A stretch of 64,000 nt of DNA from Candidatus Nitrotoga sp. BS (GCF_927797785.1 NZ_CAKMLL010000032.1:28810-92809), one strand, 5' to 3'. Numbered from the stretch's first letter, positions 18,882 to 29,000 are shown. Notes: generated from the letters alone by a model not told the origin. Numbers and translations: made by a program.

Positions 18882-19808
18882 GTGCAGCCAGTTATATCAG
18901 TGGAAAATCTCACAAAGGCCTACGCCTCTGGCGTTAAGGCGCTCGAAGGCATTAATTTAGAGATTCAGCGTGGAGAAATTTTTGCCCTGCTGGGACCGAA
19001 TGGAGCCGGTAAGACGACACTAATCAACGTTATTTGCGGGATAGTCAATCCGAGTCAAGGCAGGGTACTGGCCGACGGTCATGACATCGTTTCTGACTAT
19101 CGCGCGGCCAGATCAAAAATTGGCTTGGTGCCGCAGGAACTGTCCACCGATGTCTTCGAAACAGTTTTGGCCACGGTGAAATTTAGTCGTGGACTGTTTG
19201 GTAAACCACCAGATCCGGCCTATGTCGAAAAAGTTCTGCGCAATCTGTCTTTGTGGGACAAGAAAAATGCGAAAATCAGGACCTTGTCGGGCGGCATGAA
19301 ACGCCGGGTAATGATCGCCAAGGCTTTGTCTCATGAACCGCAGATTCTATTTCTCGATGAGCCTTCAGCTGGCGTTGATGTCGAACTGCGTCGTGACATG
19401 TGGCAGATGGTCCGGGACTTACGAATAAGTGGCGTGACCATTATTCTGACCACTCACTATATTGAGGAAGCCGAAGAAATGGCCGATCGCATCGGGATAA
19501 TAAGCAAAGGAAAAATTATTCTGGTAGAGGACAAAACCTTATTGATGAATAAACTGGGCAAAAAGCAGCTCAAGTTGTATCTGCAGTCTCCACTGGCATA
19601 CATTCCCGCAGAACTCGCCGGATATTCGCTTGAACTATCGGCGGACGGCAACGAGCTGATCTACCTCTTTGACACCCAAGGAGAGCAGACAGGAATCGCA
19701 GAACTCCTGCGACAACTTGCCAAATACGGGATCGACTTTAAGGATATTCAGTCCCGCCAAAGCTCATTAGAAGAAATTTTCATTAATTTGGTAAGCGAAC
19801 GACCATGA
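18882..19808 (+). CDS. ABC-2 type exporter, ATP-binding protein (YadG-like)
   Basis: A 308-aa ATPase with Walker A GPNGAGKT at residues 38-45, signature LSGGMKRR near 138, Walker [13 protein letters not shown], and the switch [16 protein letters not shown] typical of the DrrA/NodI/YadG class of ABC-2 exporters. It starts with GTG at 18882, well spaced from AAGGAG (18871-18876). Its stop overlaps the permease start by 4 bp. The pair resembles E. coli YadG-YadH, whose substrate is not established. Confidence 0.92.
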   Translation: MQPVISVENLTKAYASGVKALEGINLEIQRGEIFALLGPNGAGKTTLINVICGIVNPSQGRVLADGHDIVSDYRAARSKIGLVPQELSTDVFETVLATVKFSRGLFGKPPDPAYVEKVLRNLSLWDKKNAKIRTLSGGMKRRVMIAKALSHEPQILFLDEPSAGVDVELRRDMWQMVRDLRISGVTIILTTHYIEEAEEMADRIGIISKGKIILVEDKTLLMNKLGKKQLKLYLQSPLAYIPAELAGYSLELSADGNELIYLFDTQGEQTGIAELLRQLAKYGIDFKDIQSRQSSLEEIFINLVSERP

Positions 19809-20566
19809 ATATGTATGCTATTCGCGCGATTTATTGTTTCGAGTTGGCGCGCACTTGGCGAACGCTGATGCAAAGCATTGCATCGCCAGTCATTTCGACC
19901 TCGCTTTATTTCGTGGTGTTTGGTTCAGCGATCGGTTCGCGCATGACCGAAATCGACGGTATCAGCTATGGTGCTTTTATTGTACCTGGCTTGATCATGC
20001 TAGCCCTGCTGACGGAAAGTATTTCCAATGCCTCTTTCGGTATATACATGCCGAAATTCTCAGGTACCATCTACGAGATACTCTCCGCTCCTATTTCTTA
20101 CGTGGAGATCGTCATTGGCTATGTGGGCGCTGCGGCCACCAAGTCCATCGTCCTGGGCTTACTCATTCTTGCTACGGCGCGGCTTTTCGTTCCGTTCCAG
20201 ATCGTGCATCCATTGTGGATGATTGTCTTCTTGGTACTGACCGCCGTTACCTTCAGCCTCTTCGGTTTCATAGTTGGTGTTTGGGCTGACGGGTTCGAGA
20301 AGTTACAAATCATACCCATGATGATCATCACACCGTTGGCGTTTCTGGGCGGAAGTTTTTATTCGATCAGCATGTTGCCACCTCTGTGGCAACAAATCAC
20401 ACTGTTCAATCCGCTGGTCTACCTGATTAGTAGTTTCCGATGGAGTTTTTATGGCGTCTCCGACGTCAACGTGGCCGTCAGCGTTGGAATGACGTTGTTT
20501 TTTCTTGTTCTGTGTCTAACAACCGTGTGGTGGATTTTCAAGACGGGATACCGACTTAAGAGCTGA
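19805..20566 (+). CDS. ABC-2 type exporter, permease (YadH-like)
   Basis: A 253-aa inner-membrane permease with about six hydrophobic spans. The [25 protein letters not shown] and [20 protein letters not shown] segments are characteristic of the ABC-2 membrane family. It is translationally coupled to the upstream ATPase gene (ATGA overlap at 19805-19808), so together they make a two-gene exporter. Substrate unknown. Confidence 0.92.
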   Translation: MNMYAIRAIYCFELARTWRTLMQSIASPVISTSLYFVVFGSAIGSRMTEIDGISYGAFIVPGLIMLALLTESISNASFGIYMPKFSGTIYEILSAPISYVEIVIGYVGAAATKSIVLGLLILATARLFVPFQIVHPLWMIVFLVLTAVTFSLFGFIVGVWADGFEKLQIIPMMIITPLAFLGGSFYSISMLPPLWQQITLFNPLVYLISSFRWSFYGVSDVNVAVSVGMTLFFLVLCLTTVWWIFKTGYRLKS

Positions 20567-20612
20567 GGATGAACAATATGGTACAGATGCAGCAATTATT
20601 AACTCATCAAAC

Positions 20613-21062
20613 TCAGCTTGAGTTGCGCAGGCAGTCTGCCCAGTTATTCGGCGTTTCGTAAATGCGCACGCGTTCCAGTTGCAAGTTATTCCCATAGCTA
20701 TGGCGATAGGCGCTGTCGAGCAGATTAAATGCGAGCATGGCGAGATTTTCTGCGGTGGGCGGCACTTCCAGAACTACAGTTTTGTGATTGGGCAGAGAGT
20801 TCAGGAAATCCAATACCGCTTTGTCACTGCGATACACCAGGAAAGCATGATCCCACGCATCCACCAATTGTTCCTTAGCGATGCGTTTCACTTCAGTGTA
20901 GTCCATCACCATGCCTTGCTCGGATAAGCCATCGGTGGTGATGATCTCGCCGGACAATGTAATCTCAATGGCGTAGCGGTGGCCGTGTAAATGTCGGCAT
21001 TGGCTGGTGTGACTGGGGATGCGGTGACCCGCATCAAATTCTAGTCTTCTGGTTATTTGCAT
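20613..21062 (-). CDS. queD: 6-carboxytetrahydropterin synthase
   Basis: A 149-aa PTPS/QueD-family enzyme that makes 6-carboxy-5,6,7,8-tetrahydropterin from dihydroneopterin triphosphate, the first step toward queuosine. The N-terminal FDAGHRIPSHTSQCRHLHGHRY contains the conserved catalytic cysteine and zinc-binding histidines, and the central DYTEVKRI, WDHAFLV and PPTAENLA motifs are present. The other queuosine genes are not in the window. Alternative: a 6-pyruvoyltetrahydropterin synthase paralogue, less likely given the CxxxHGH motif. Confidence 0.92.
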   Translation of the reverse strand: MQITRRLEFDAGHRIPSHTSQCRHLHGHRYAIEITLSGEIITTDGLSEQGMVMDYTEVKRIAKEQLVDAWDHAFLVYRSDKAVLDFLNSLPNHKTVVLEVPPTAENLAMLAFNLLDSAYRHSYGNNLQLERVRIYETPNNWADCLRNSS

Positions 21063-21220
21063 GATAATTGCGTATTGTGTAGGTGCGCGGATTATAACTT
21101 GAATGCAGTAATCGCATTCCGTTAGGCGCGCAACGCTCCTTGCTTTTCTCTTGCCTCTGCACGAGCCTATCCACCTAATTTAAGCATTTCTAAAAAAATA
21201 GTTGCATTTTATTTATTGTT

Positions 21221-21239
21221 GAGTATCATTCTCATTATT
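21221..21239. promoter_or_regulatory. candidate Fur box upstream of bfd-bfr
   Basis: GAGTATCATTCTCATTATT matches the 19-bp Fur consensus GATAATGATAATCATTATC at 13 positions. It lies about 110 bp upstream of the bacterioferritin-associated ferredoxin start, and a second partial match (AGAATCATTC) follows. Iron control of bfd is expected from other Proteobacteria. Confidence 0.55.
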
Positions 21240-21350
21240 GTTAGAGAATCATTCGTAGGAAAGTCTGACAGAACCCGTCGCTCAGCATCAAGAAGTAATA
21301 GTATTGCGGGACAAAAACAAGCTGAGCTGCATAAGATAAAGGCCAGAACT

Positions 21351-21575
21351 ATGTATATTTGTATTTGCAAGGGCATAACTGATTCCGCCATCCGTGAAGC
21401 TGTCTGCCAAGGCGCATGCCGCATGCGGGATTTGAACACTTGTCTGGGTGTGAGTTCGCAGTGCGGTAAATGCGCTTGCCATGCCAGGCAGGTTATGAAC
21501 GATGTTCTGGCAGATCTAAGACATGTTAAAATGATCCCGCATCAACCTAGCCATCTGGTTGGAGCCATAACCTAA
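21351..21575 (+). CDS. bfd: bacterioferritin-associated ferredoxin
   Basis: A 74-aa [2Fe-2S] protein that reduces bacterioferritin haem to release stored iron. It begins [14 protein letters not shown] and carries the four cluster cysteines in the order Cys4, Cys6, then [10 protein letters not shown], as in the Bfd/NifU-like family. The ATG at 21351 was chosen because the family starts at MYVC; a longer frame from 21216 has no support and would cross the candidate Fur box. It lies 10 bp upstream of bfr. Confidence 0.93.
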   Translation: MYICICKGITDSAIREAVCQGACRMRDLNTCLGVSSQCGKCACHARQVMNDVLADLRHVKMIPHQPSHLVGAIT

Positions 21576-21585
21576 GGAGACCAAC

Positions 21586-22050
21586 ATGAAAGGCAATAAA
21601 GAAATCATTCAGTTTCTCAATCGTCAACTGAAACACGAGCTGACTGCTGTTAACCAGTATTTTCTTCATGCACGCATGTACAAAAACTGGGGTTTCAATA
21701 GCTTGGGTAAGCACGAGTATGACGAATCAATCGAGGAAATGAAGCACGCGGATATGCTGATAGAGCGCGTTTTATTTCTGGAAGGTCTACCAAATTTGCA
21801 GGAACTCGGCAAGCTGATGATCGGCGAAAAAGCTGAGGAGTGCGTGGCCTGCGATCTCCAGCTAGAATCAGGCGCACGTGAAAATCTGGTCGCTGCGATA
21901 GCCGCTTGCGAAAGTGCTAACGATTATGTCTCTCGCGAAATTTTTAATAAAATTCTGGAAGACACAGAAGAGCACATTGATTGGCTTGAAACCCAGTTGG
22001 AAGTGATGCAGAAAGTCGGCATTCAGAATTGGCTACAAAGCCAAATGTAA
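21586..22050 (+). CDS. bfr: bacterioferritin
   Basis: A 154-aa haem-containing iron-storage subunit with a strong AAGGAG ribosome site. The haem ligand Met52 is present, as are ferroxidase residues Glu18, Glu51, His54, Glu94 and His130. The position equivalent to the bridging ligand Glu127 is Thr ([12 protein letters not shown]), which could weaken the di-iron site or mark one subunit type of a two-subunit bacterioferritin. It follows bfd by 10 bp and is closed by a rho-independent terminator. Confidence 0.96.
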   Translation: MKGNKEIIQFLNRQLKHELTAVNQYFLHARMYKNWGFNSLGKHEYDESIEEMKHADMLIERVLFLEGLPNLQELGKLMIGEKAEECVACDLQLESGARENLVAAIAACESANDYVSREIFNKILEDTEEHIDWLETQLEVMQKVGIQNWLQSQM

Positions 22051-22063
22051 AGCGTTATTGCCG

Positions 22064-22093
22064 CTGCTGACAGCTTCTGTCAGCAGTTTTTTT
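22064..22093 (+). terminator. rho-independent terminator after bfr
   Basis: Perfect 10-bp stem CTGCTGACAG / CTGTCAGCAG with a CTT loop, followed by seven T residues, starting 13 bp after the bfr stop. Confidence 0.93.
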
Positions 22094-22245
22094 GTAAATC
22101 GGTTCACTGGGTAAACAATCTAAAGCAAACAAATTGGTTGTTTTTTCAATTTTATGCGCCCTGGATTAAAATACAAAAAACGCGGCATTTCTGCTGCATT
22201 CAGCTCATGCGCTGAATTGTCTTAAAGAATACATCTCCCGCAGTA

Positions 22246-23688
22246 TCAATACTTGACACGCACCCGGTAAGTCAACGAGGCCTTGCCGTCTCCGGGCACA
22301 GTCACTTTCCATTCGGCCATGCCGGATGTCGCTTTGGTGTGAGGTTGAGATTCGGATATCATCGTCCAGTCACCAGGCATAGGTTCTCTTACCACTACTG
22401 TGATTGCCTCGCTCTTGGCATTCTTCAATACGATTTGGTAGGCACTTTCGAAGATACTACTCGAACGTCCCATTCCAGCCAATTTTTGAAAATCCGTCTG
22501 CTTTTTGTCGGCTGTAATATCAAATGCATCTCCCAGTTTAAGGCGAATAGACTCATTTTTAGGTGTGTGATTAATTTGATCTTCACCTACGAATTGGGCA
22601 TTGCTCTGAGCATCTTTTTTGTAAACCCGGATCACCCCCTTGGGCAGGGGAATTCCTAAGCCTTCGCCTTTGTTTTGAAATTCTACAAAGACGCCAACTT
22701 TTAGTTTTTGGCCGATGTCGCCATACTGCCCAGAGTAATAGTAATTTGCGCCTGTCAACAAAAACTCTTTATGTATAGGTACGCTGGATGCAGACATCAG
22801 CGCCACCTGCTTGGTCTGCTTCTCCAATAAAGTCGTAGGGCGTTGCAGCGTATAGAGATGATATTCGAACAGTGATTCTTCTTTCATTTCCTCCGTATCT
22901 GCCATTTTTGACGCCATAGCTAACATGTTGCGCGAAATGGATTTCGGTTGACGCACCCGGTTCAGATCACCGGCAACCAGTTGCAGTTTGGCGTTCGGAT
23001 ATGCGGCCCCACTTTGATTGGTCAGTGTAGCCCAGCCATTGAGATCAAGGCGGTCATCGTGTTCATTTAATTCAGCTACATAATCGGCGCGCCATGATAG
23101 CCCAGCAGTCAAATAGGAAAGCTCAAGATTTTGTTCGCCTGCAACAGGGTTGATGAGTGAGACAACCAGAGTAGGTTTGTCGCGTAAATTTTCCGGAACA
23201 CCAGAAAACACCAAGCGACCAGGAACACCGGTCTCTATACGGTCGGCGAATTTAAGTACGGTACCCCCATTAGTTGCAAGCACAGTGGCTGTTTCCCTGA
23301 GTTCCGTACCGGTGGCCGAGTTGGTCCGAATTACTGTCACTTCTTTGTTAAGATATTTTTCCAGCAGTGTCTGTGGCGTCAACAGATCAAAATCGAAATT
23401 TTGCTCCTGCAAGTGGAATCCACCGGGATTAGTGAGATTGCGCAATAGCGCCGTCTCGGGTCGCATTTGAGCAGAGACTTCGCGCCAAGCCAGTTTATTA
23501 AAATCACGATCCAGTTTTACCCTGCGCGCATCTTTAATTAAAGCCAGATTGTCGTTGTAAATCGTGACAGCGACTTCCTTTTGGTCAGACACCGTTGTGG
23601 TTTTCTCATCTCGAGGAGCCGCAACTCCATTTAGAGATATTAATAGGGTGCTCGCAAAAATTATGTTTGCAATGGATCTCCTGAACAT
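22246..23688 (-). CDS. exported DUF4139-domain protein
   Basis: A 480-aa protein with a signal peptide (MFRRSIANIIFASTLLISLN, then GVAA). The body follows the DUF4139 pattern: an N-terminal beta-rich half with VAVTIYNDNLALIKDARRV, the LTAGLSWRADYVAELNE segment in the middle, and a C-terminal NAKSEAITVVVREPMPGDWTMI block followed by a final Tyr-Arg-Val-Arg strand. Members are periplasmic or surface proteins of unknown function, sometimes listed with mucoidy-inhibitor-like proteins. It stands alone upstream of the bfr terminator, on the opposite strand. Confidence 0.85.
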   Translation of the reverse strand: MFRRSIANIIFASTLLISLNGVAAPRDEKTTTVSDQKEVAVTIYNDNLALIKDARRVKLDRDFNKLAWREVSAQMRPETALLRNLTNPGGFHLQEQNFDFDLLTPQTLLEKYLNKEVTVIRTNSATGTELRETATVLATNGGTVLKFADRIETGVPGRLVFSGVPENLRDKPTLVVSLINPVAGEQNLELSYLTAGLSWRADYVAELNEHDDRLDLNGWATLTNQSGAAYPNAKLQLVAGDLNRVRQPKSISRNMLAMASKMADTEEMKEESLFEYHLYTLQRPTTLLEKQTKQVALMSASSVPIHKEFLLTGANYYYSGQYGDIGQKLKVGVFVEFQNKGEGLGIPLPKGVIRVYKKDAQSNAQFVGEDQINHTPKNESIRLKLGDAFDITADKKQTDFQKLAGMGRSSSIFESAYQIVLKNAKSEAITVVVREPMPGDWTMISESQPHTKATSGMAEWKVTVPGDGKASLTYRVRVKY

Positions 23689-23811
23689 TTCATTTCCCCT
23701 TTATAGTCTGAAAGTTACAATTTCAGGTACGTCACCTTTTGGTAAGGCGAATTCAACCCTGAAGTGCAGTTTTTGTAAGTGAATTTAGGTGGTGAGGTAC
23801 GCAACCGAAAG

Positions 23812-24180
23812 CTATAACAAAATGGCGGCAACCACTTTGCGGTCTTCTCCCATGAGTATGTTGTAAGTGCGGCAGGCGGCGGGGGTATCCATACTTTCCA
23901 CGCCGATGCCGACTGCAGTCAGTTGCTGGTATAGACGTGGATGCGGAAAGCACTGCTGCGCGCCGGTCCCAAGCAACAAAATTTCTGGCTTCATGGCTAA
24001 AAGATAGGCAAAGTGCGACTCGTTTAATGCATCGAAACCTTGCGGCTGCCAATCTCTGAAGACTTGTTCCGGCGTGACAATTATGGAATGCTCAAAGCGC
24101 TGGCCGTTGACCGTGACATAGCCAGCACCGTGTGCTGTAAAAACATTTTGGTTTGTGCGGGTGTTGAGATGCAGTTTCAC
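23812..24180 (-). CDS. Mth938-like domain protein (DUF498)
   Basis: A 122-aa single-domain protein of the Mth938/Xcc1710-like family (human NDUFAF3 is a distant relative). The conserved ILLLGTGAQQCFPHP motif and the GIGVESMDTPAACRTYNIL segment are clear. In many Proteobacteria this gene lies next to protein-export or aminotransferase genes; here it is divergent from alaA. Its biochemical role is not established. Confidence 0.88.
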   Translation of the reverse strand: MKLHLNTRTNQNVFTAHGAGYVTVNGQRFEHSIIVTPEQVFRDWQPQGFDALNESHFAYLLAMKPEILLLGTGAQQCFPHPRLYQQLTAVGIGVESMDTPAACRTYNILMGEDRKVVAAILL

Positions 24181-24371
24181 GCGAGTTCTCCATTTGCTGA
24201 CCTAGGCGCGCTCGGTTAGAATCACACCCTTTGTGGTCAATAATTTCAAGGGCCATAAGCGTATTTATAACGTTTTTCTTTCGTTCCAAATTCTACCACC
24301 CAGCGGATTGGTGTCACAGTTATGAAGCAACAGATTGAGAGAGCTCATTGAAACAACCTGACAGCACAGAT

Positions 24372-25610
24372 ATGAAAATCGTGCCCCTAATATTAAAATC
24401 CACCAAACTTGCCAGCGTCTGCTATGACATTCGCGGCCCTGTGATGGCACGTGCCAAGCACATGGAAGAAGATGGTCATCGTATCATAAAGCTGAATATT
24501 GGCAATTTGGCGTCATTTGGCTTCGAAGCGCCAGAAGAAATCCAGCAGGACGTAATACATAACCTGCCCAACTCTTCCGGTTATTCTGATTCAAAAGGGC
24601 TATTTGCCGCGCGCAAAGCCATCATGCACTACGCTCAGCAAAAGAATATCGCCGGGGTCGGGCTGGAGGATATTTTTATTGGCAATGGCGCATCCGAATT
24701 GATTGTGATGTCCATGCAGGGGCTACTTAATACGGGCGATGAAGTGCTGGTGCCAGCACCGGATTATCCGCTGTGGACGGCGGCAGTCACGCTGGCGGGA
24801 GGCACGCCGCGCCACTATTTATGCGACGAGCAGGCTGGCTGGTTACCGGACATGGCTGACATCAGCAGCAAAATTACACCCAACACGCGCGCCATCGTGC
24901 TGATCAACCCGAATAATCCTACTGGTGCGATATATCCGGATTCGTTGTTGCAAGAGATCATCGAAATCGCGCGTAAAAACAGACTTATTGTGTTCGCCGA
25001 CGAGATTTATGACAAGGTGCTCTATGACGGTGTGAGCCATACCTCAATTGCTTCGCTGGCGGATGATGTATTGTTCGTCACGTTTAACGGCCTGTCTAAA
25101 AATTATCGTGCTTGCGGCTATCGTGCCGGCTGGATGATTGTGTCGGGCAAAAAAAAGCACGCGCAGGATTATATTGATGGCTTGGGTATTCTCGCTTCGA
25201 TGCGGCTGTGTTCAAACGTGCCAGGGCAATTTGCCATCCAGACTGCGCTAGGGGGTTATCAGAGTATCAATGATTTAGTCGCACCTTCTGGGCGGCTATG
25301 CAAACAGCGTGACCTCGCATATCAATTGCTTACCGCTATTCCGGGTGTGTCATGTGTCAAGCCGAAAGCTGCGCTATATATGTTTCCGCGTCTGGATTCG
25401 AAGATGTACCCGATCAATGATGATCAGAAATTTATCCTTGAACTGCTGGAAACCGAGAAAGTTTTAGTGGTCCAGGGTACGGGCTTTAACTGGCCGGACT
25501 TCGACCATTTCCGCGTGGTATTTTTGCCTACTGCGGACGATTTAGTCGAAGCGATTGGCCGAATTGCACGTTTTTTGGAGTATTACCGTAAGCGGAATGG
25601 GAAGAAGTAA
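24372..25610 (+). CDS. alaA: alanine-synthesising aminotransferase (AlaA-like, class I/II PLP enzyme)
   Basis: A 412-aa PLP-dependent transaminase closely following AlaA (YfbQ) of E. coli, which makes alanine from pyruvate and glutamate. Motifs: KLASVCYDIRGPV, INPNNPTGAIYP, FADEIYDKVLYD, and the PLP lysine in FNGLSKNYRACGYRAGWM. The usually invariant NIGNPAPFGFEAP motif reads NIGNLASFGFEAP here, two changes near the substrate entrance. The ATG at 24372 was chosen over a TTG at 24348 because of the family N-terminus. It heads an alaA-hom-thrC cluster. Confidence 0.93.
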   Translation: MKIVPLILKSTKLASVCYDIRGPVMARAKHMEEDGHRIIKLNIGNLASFGFEAPEEIQQDVIHNLPNSSGYSDSKGLFAARKAIMHYAQQKNIAGVGLEDIFIGNGASELIVMSMQGLLNTGDEVLVPAPDYPLWTAAVTLAGGTPRHYLCDEQAGWLPDMADISSKITPNTRAIVLINPNNPTGAIYPDSLLQEIIEIARKNRLIVFADEIYDKVLYDGVSHTSIASLADDVLFVTFNGLSKNYRACGYRAGWMIVSGKKKHAQDYIDGLGILASMRLCSNVPGQFAIQTALGGYQSINDLVAPSGRLCKQRDLAYQLLTAIPGVSCVKPKAALYMFPRLDSKMYPINDDQKFILELLETEKVLVVQGTGFNWPDFDHFRVVFLPTADDLVEAIGRIARFLEYYRKRNGKK

Positions 25611-25710
25611 TTAAATAAATCTAAATGTGCCTTTACTCTTCACAATCCCAAGTGTCAGGGGAAACGGAGAGAGGGTAAATATACGCATTGAACTTTGGAG
25701 TTAAAAAATA

Positions 25711-27021
25711 ATGAAACCAATGAACGTAGGTCTATTGGGTCTGGGCACTGTAGGTGCGGGCACATTTACTGTGTTGTCACGCAATGCTGAAGAAATTTTT
25801 CGCCGTGCGGGCCGTCCCATACGCATTGTCGTGGTGGCGGAAAAGGATGTGGCGCGTGCCAATGAAATTACCCAAGGCGCCTGTCGTGTCGTTGACGATG
25901 CATTTTCTGTGGTGAGCGACGCGGAAGTGGATATCGTCATCGAGCTAATCGGTGGCTGCGGTGTGGCCAAGGAATTGGTGCTTAAGGCTATTGCTAATGG
26001 CAAGCATGTGATCACAGCAAATAAGGCGTTACTGGCCATGCATGGCAACGAAATATTTGCTGAAGCGCAAAAACAGGGCGTGACGGTTGCATTCGAAGCA
26101 GCCGTGGCAGGCGGTGTGCCGATTGTCAAAGCGGTGCGGGAGGGACTAAGCGCCAATCGTATTGAGTGGATTGCCGGAATTATTAACGGAACTACCAACT
26201 TTATCCTATCCGAGATGCGCGATAAGGGGCTGAGTTTCGATACAGTGCTGAAAGAAGCACAGCGTCTGGGTTACGCCGAGGCCGATCCAACCTTTGATAT
26301 CGAAGGTGTGGATGCAGCGCACAAGATCACCATACTCTCTGCGATTGCGTTTGGTATTCCGGTGCAATTTGACAAAGTGTATATTGAGGGCATTTCCCAG
26401 CTTAACGCAAAGGACATAAAGTATGCTGAGCAGCTTGGCTACCGCATCAAGTTGCTCGGTATTACCAAACGCACGACGGCAGGTGCTGAGTTACGCGTTC
26501 ATCCTACCTTGATTCCCGCCAAACGACTGATCGCCAATGTAGAAGGTGCGATGAACGCAGTAGTAGTACAGGGCGACGCAGTCGGTGCTACGCTATATTA
26601 CGGCAAGGGCGCGGGTGCAGAACCAACGGCTAGTGCGGTGATAGCAGATCTGGTAGATGTGACGCGTATGCATACTGCCGACCCAGAACATCGTGTGCCG
26701 CATTTGGCATTCCAGCCGGATCAATTGGTCGATTTGCCCATTCTGCCAATAGCTGAGGTGCTGACCTGCCACTACATGCGCCTGCGGGTACAAGATGAAC
26801 CTGGCGTGCTGGCCAATATCACGCGAGTGCTTGCTGATGAGCAGATTTCGATTGATGCCTTGATTCAAATAGAACCGGGTGAGGGTGAAGACGAGGCGGA
26901 CTTGATTCTGCTTACCCATTTGACACGCGAAAAACGCATCAATTTAGCTATTGTCAAACTTGAAAAATTGTCAGTGGTAGTAGGAAAAGTGACGCGCATC
27001 CGTATGGAAACACTGGGTTAA
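25711..27021 (+). CDS. hom: homoserine dehydrogenase
   Basis: A 436-aa monofunctional enzyme reducing aspartate semialdehyde to homoserine. It has an N-terminal Rossmann fold (GLLGLGTVGAGT), the catalytic region with GIINGTTNFILSEM and AEADPTFDIEGVDAAHK, and a C-terminal ACT domain (RLRVQDEPGVLANITRVLADEQISI) that usually senses threonine. The GGAG ribosome site is 10 bp upstream of the ATG. It lies between alaA and thrC on the same strand. Confidence 0.97.
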   Translation: MKPMNVGLLGLGTVGAGTFTVLSRNAEEIFRRAGRPIRIVVVAEKDVARANEITQGACRVVDDAFSVVSDAEVDIVIELIGGCGVAKELVLKAIANGKHVITANKALLAMHGNEIFAEAQKQGVTVAFEAAVAGGVPIVKAVREGLSANRIEWIAGIINGTTNFILSEMRDKGLSFDTVLKEAQRLGYAEADPTFDIEGVDAAHKITILSAIAFGIPVQFDKVYIEGISQLNAKDIKYAEQLGYRIKLLGITKRTTAGAELRVHPTLIPAKRLIANVEGAMNAVVVQGDAVGATLYYGKGAGAEPTASAVIADLVDVTRMHTADPEHRVPHLAFQPDQLVDLPILPIAEVLTCHYMRLRVQDEPGVLANITRVLADEQISIDALIQIEPGEGEDEADLILLTHLTREKRINLAIVKLEKLSVVVGKVTRIRMETLG

Positions 27022-27120
27022 TAAGGCATTCCATCTTTACTGAGAGAAACTTGAAAAACTTACTCTCCTTTCTCTTTTCTGTAAAAGGGATAGGACTTAA
27101 AAAACGAAGCGAGCATAGCA

Positions 27121-28554
27121 ATGAAATACATCTCCACACGGGGCAACTCACCCGCTAAAAATTTCACCGAAATCCTGATCGGTGGGCTTGCGCCCGATGG
27201 CGGCCTGTACCTGCCGGAAGAATATCCGCAAGTAACGCCAGCCGATCTGGATAGCTGGCGTAATCTGCCTTATGCTGATCTTGCTTATGCTGTGCTGTCC
27301 AAATTTGCAACGGATATTCCCGCCGCAGACCTTAAAGCGATCGTTAGCAAAACCTATACACCTGCCATTTATCACAACGCCCGCGCTGACTCTGACACTC
27401 AGCAAATTACCCCACTGCGTACGCTGGAGTCGGGAGTGCATATTTTAGAACTATCCAATGGCCCGACCTTGGCATTCAAGGATATGGCGATGCAATTGCT
27501 GGGAAATCTGTTCGAGTACGTGCTGGATAAACAGCACGAAGAACTTAATATTCTAGGCGCCACTTCTGGTGACACCGGCTCGGCGGCGGAATACGCCATG
27601 CGCGGCAAACGCGGCATTCGCGTGTTCATGTTGTCACCGCACGGCAAAATGTCCGCCTTCCAGCGTGCGCAGATGTATTCGCTGCAAGAGCCAAATATTT
27701 TCAACATTGCCATCCGTGGCGTGTTTGATGAGGCGCAGGACCTGGTCAAGGCCGTATCCAATGATCACGCCTTCAAGGCCAAATATAAAATAGGCACGGT
27801 CAATTCAATCAACTGGGCGCGTGTGATGGCGCAGATCGTTTATTATTTCAAAGGCTACTTTGCCGCGACACAATCCAACGATGAAAAAGTTGCATTTTCG
27901 GTGCCATCCGGAAATTTCGGCAACATCTGCGCTGGTCACATTGCGCGCATGATGGGCTTGCCCATCGGGCAACTTATCCTTGCCACTAACGAAAACGATG
28001 TATTGGATGAGTTCTTTAGAACCGGCGTCTATCGCCCACGCGCGACGGATCACACCTATCACACCAGCAGCCCGTCGATGGATATTTCCAAGGCATCCAA
28101 CTTCGAGCGCTTTATATTTGATCTGGTTGGGCGCGAGGCTGCCAAAGTGCGCGAATTCTGGAGCAGCATTGATGCAGGGGGCGCGTTCGATATCAAAGAC
28201 ACGCCCTATTGGCATGAGCTGTCAAAATTTTGTTTCGCTTCTGGCAAAAGTACGCACCTCGATCGCCTTAAAATTATCCGCGAATTGTGGGAAGACTACG
28301 ATGTAATGGTCGATACCCATACCGCTGACGGGATCAAAGTCGGCTACGAGCAACGCCGTCCCAACTTGCCGCTGATCTGCCTGGAAACTGCGTTGCCAGC
28401 CAAGTTTGAAGACACTATCATCGAAGCGCTCGGACGTAACCCGGAACGGCCTGCCGGATTAGAGTGCATCGAGCAACTACCACAACGCGTTGAGGTGATG
28501 GACGCAGATTTAGAAAAGCTTAAGGCATACATCGCTGCCAACATTCCGAATTAG
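27121..28554 (+). CDS. thrC: threonine synthase
   Basis: A 477-aa PLP enzyme converting O-phosphohomoserine to threonine. It begins MKYISTRGNSPAKNFTEILIGGLAPDGGLYLP, which defines the long (yeast/E. coli-type) subfamily. The PLP lysine lies in SNGPTLAFKDMAMQLLG and the phosphate-binding loop is ATSGDTGSAAEYA. It follows hom after a 99-bp gap and completes the branch from aspartate semialdehyde. No thrB is adjacent. Confidence 0.97.
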   Translation: MKYISTRGNSPAKNFTEILIGGLAPDGGLYLPEEYPQVTPADLDSWRNLPYADLAYAVLSKFATDIPAADLKAIVSKTYTPAIYHNARADSDTQQITPLRTLESGVHILELSNGPTLAFKDMAMQLLGNLFEYVLDKQHEELNILGATSGDTGSAAEYAMRGKRGIRVFMLSPHGKMSAFQRAQMYSLQEPNIFNIAIRGVFDEAQDLVKAVSNDHAFKAKYKIGTVNSINWARVMAQIVYYFKGYFAATQSNDEKVAFSVPSGNFGNICAGHIARMMGLPIGQLILATNENDVLDEFFRTGVYRPRATDHTYHTSSPSMDISKASNFERFIFDLVGREAAKVREFWSSIDAGGAFDIKDTPYWHELSKFCFASGKSTHLDRLKIIRELWEDYDVMVDTHTADGIKVGYEQRRPNLPLICLETALPAKFEDTIIEALGRNPERPAGLECIEQLPQRVEVMDADLEKLKAYIAANIPN

Positions 28555-28665
28555 AGCTCAAAAATGTCTGGGGTTTTATTGTGAGGGCAGCGGCGGTGAG
28601 TTGACCCCCGTTGCCCGAATGACTGGATTCAAGATTAACGCACTATTTTAAAGTTTATAACAACC

Positions 28666-28781
28666 CTATTCCGCAGCGCGCTTTGAATCACTTGACGCCG
28701 ATCCTGTCATTGAAAAAATGGTGCACAGAAAAACCAGATTTATTTGTTAAACGTGTTTACAAACAGGCGGGACTTGACACC
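28666..28781 (-). repeat. dispersed imperfect repeat, copy B
   Basis: Reverse complement matches 12378-12492 with small indels (see copy A). Here the plus strand gives the PDLFVKRVYKQAGLDT-like peptide, interrupted in neighbouring frames. Confidence 0.7.
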
Positions 28782-28797
28782 CCCTTGGTTCCCGCAG

Positions 28798-28821
28798 CCC
28801 TGTAGCCCTGTAGCCCTGTAG
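28798..28821 (+). repeat. 8-bp tandem repeat x3
   Basis: Three exact copies of CCCTGTAG directly beside the dispersed repeat; a near copy (CCCGCAG) precedes them. Simple slippage-type repeat. Confidence 0.9.
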
Positions 28822-29000
28822 CAAGAATGCTAACAGCAGCATATACCGATAATACGCGTGGTTGTACTCCCACTAAACTGGAACAAGATGAGATTATAAA
28901 GGCAAGACAGGACGTGACTGAAACTGAATTTCATCAACACACCTGGGTAGTTGTCGCAATGTCGCAGATTTAATCAGTTTGCCATGATCGCTTGTGATGT

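Noticed and set aside
20567..20662. 30-codon frame after the YadH-like gene
   Set aside because: It overlaps the antisense 3' end of queD, its ribosome site is too close to the ATG, and it has no family match.
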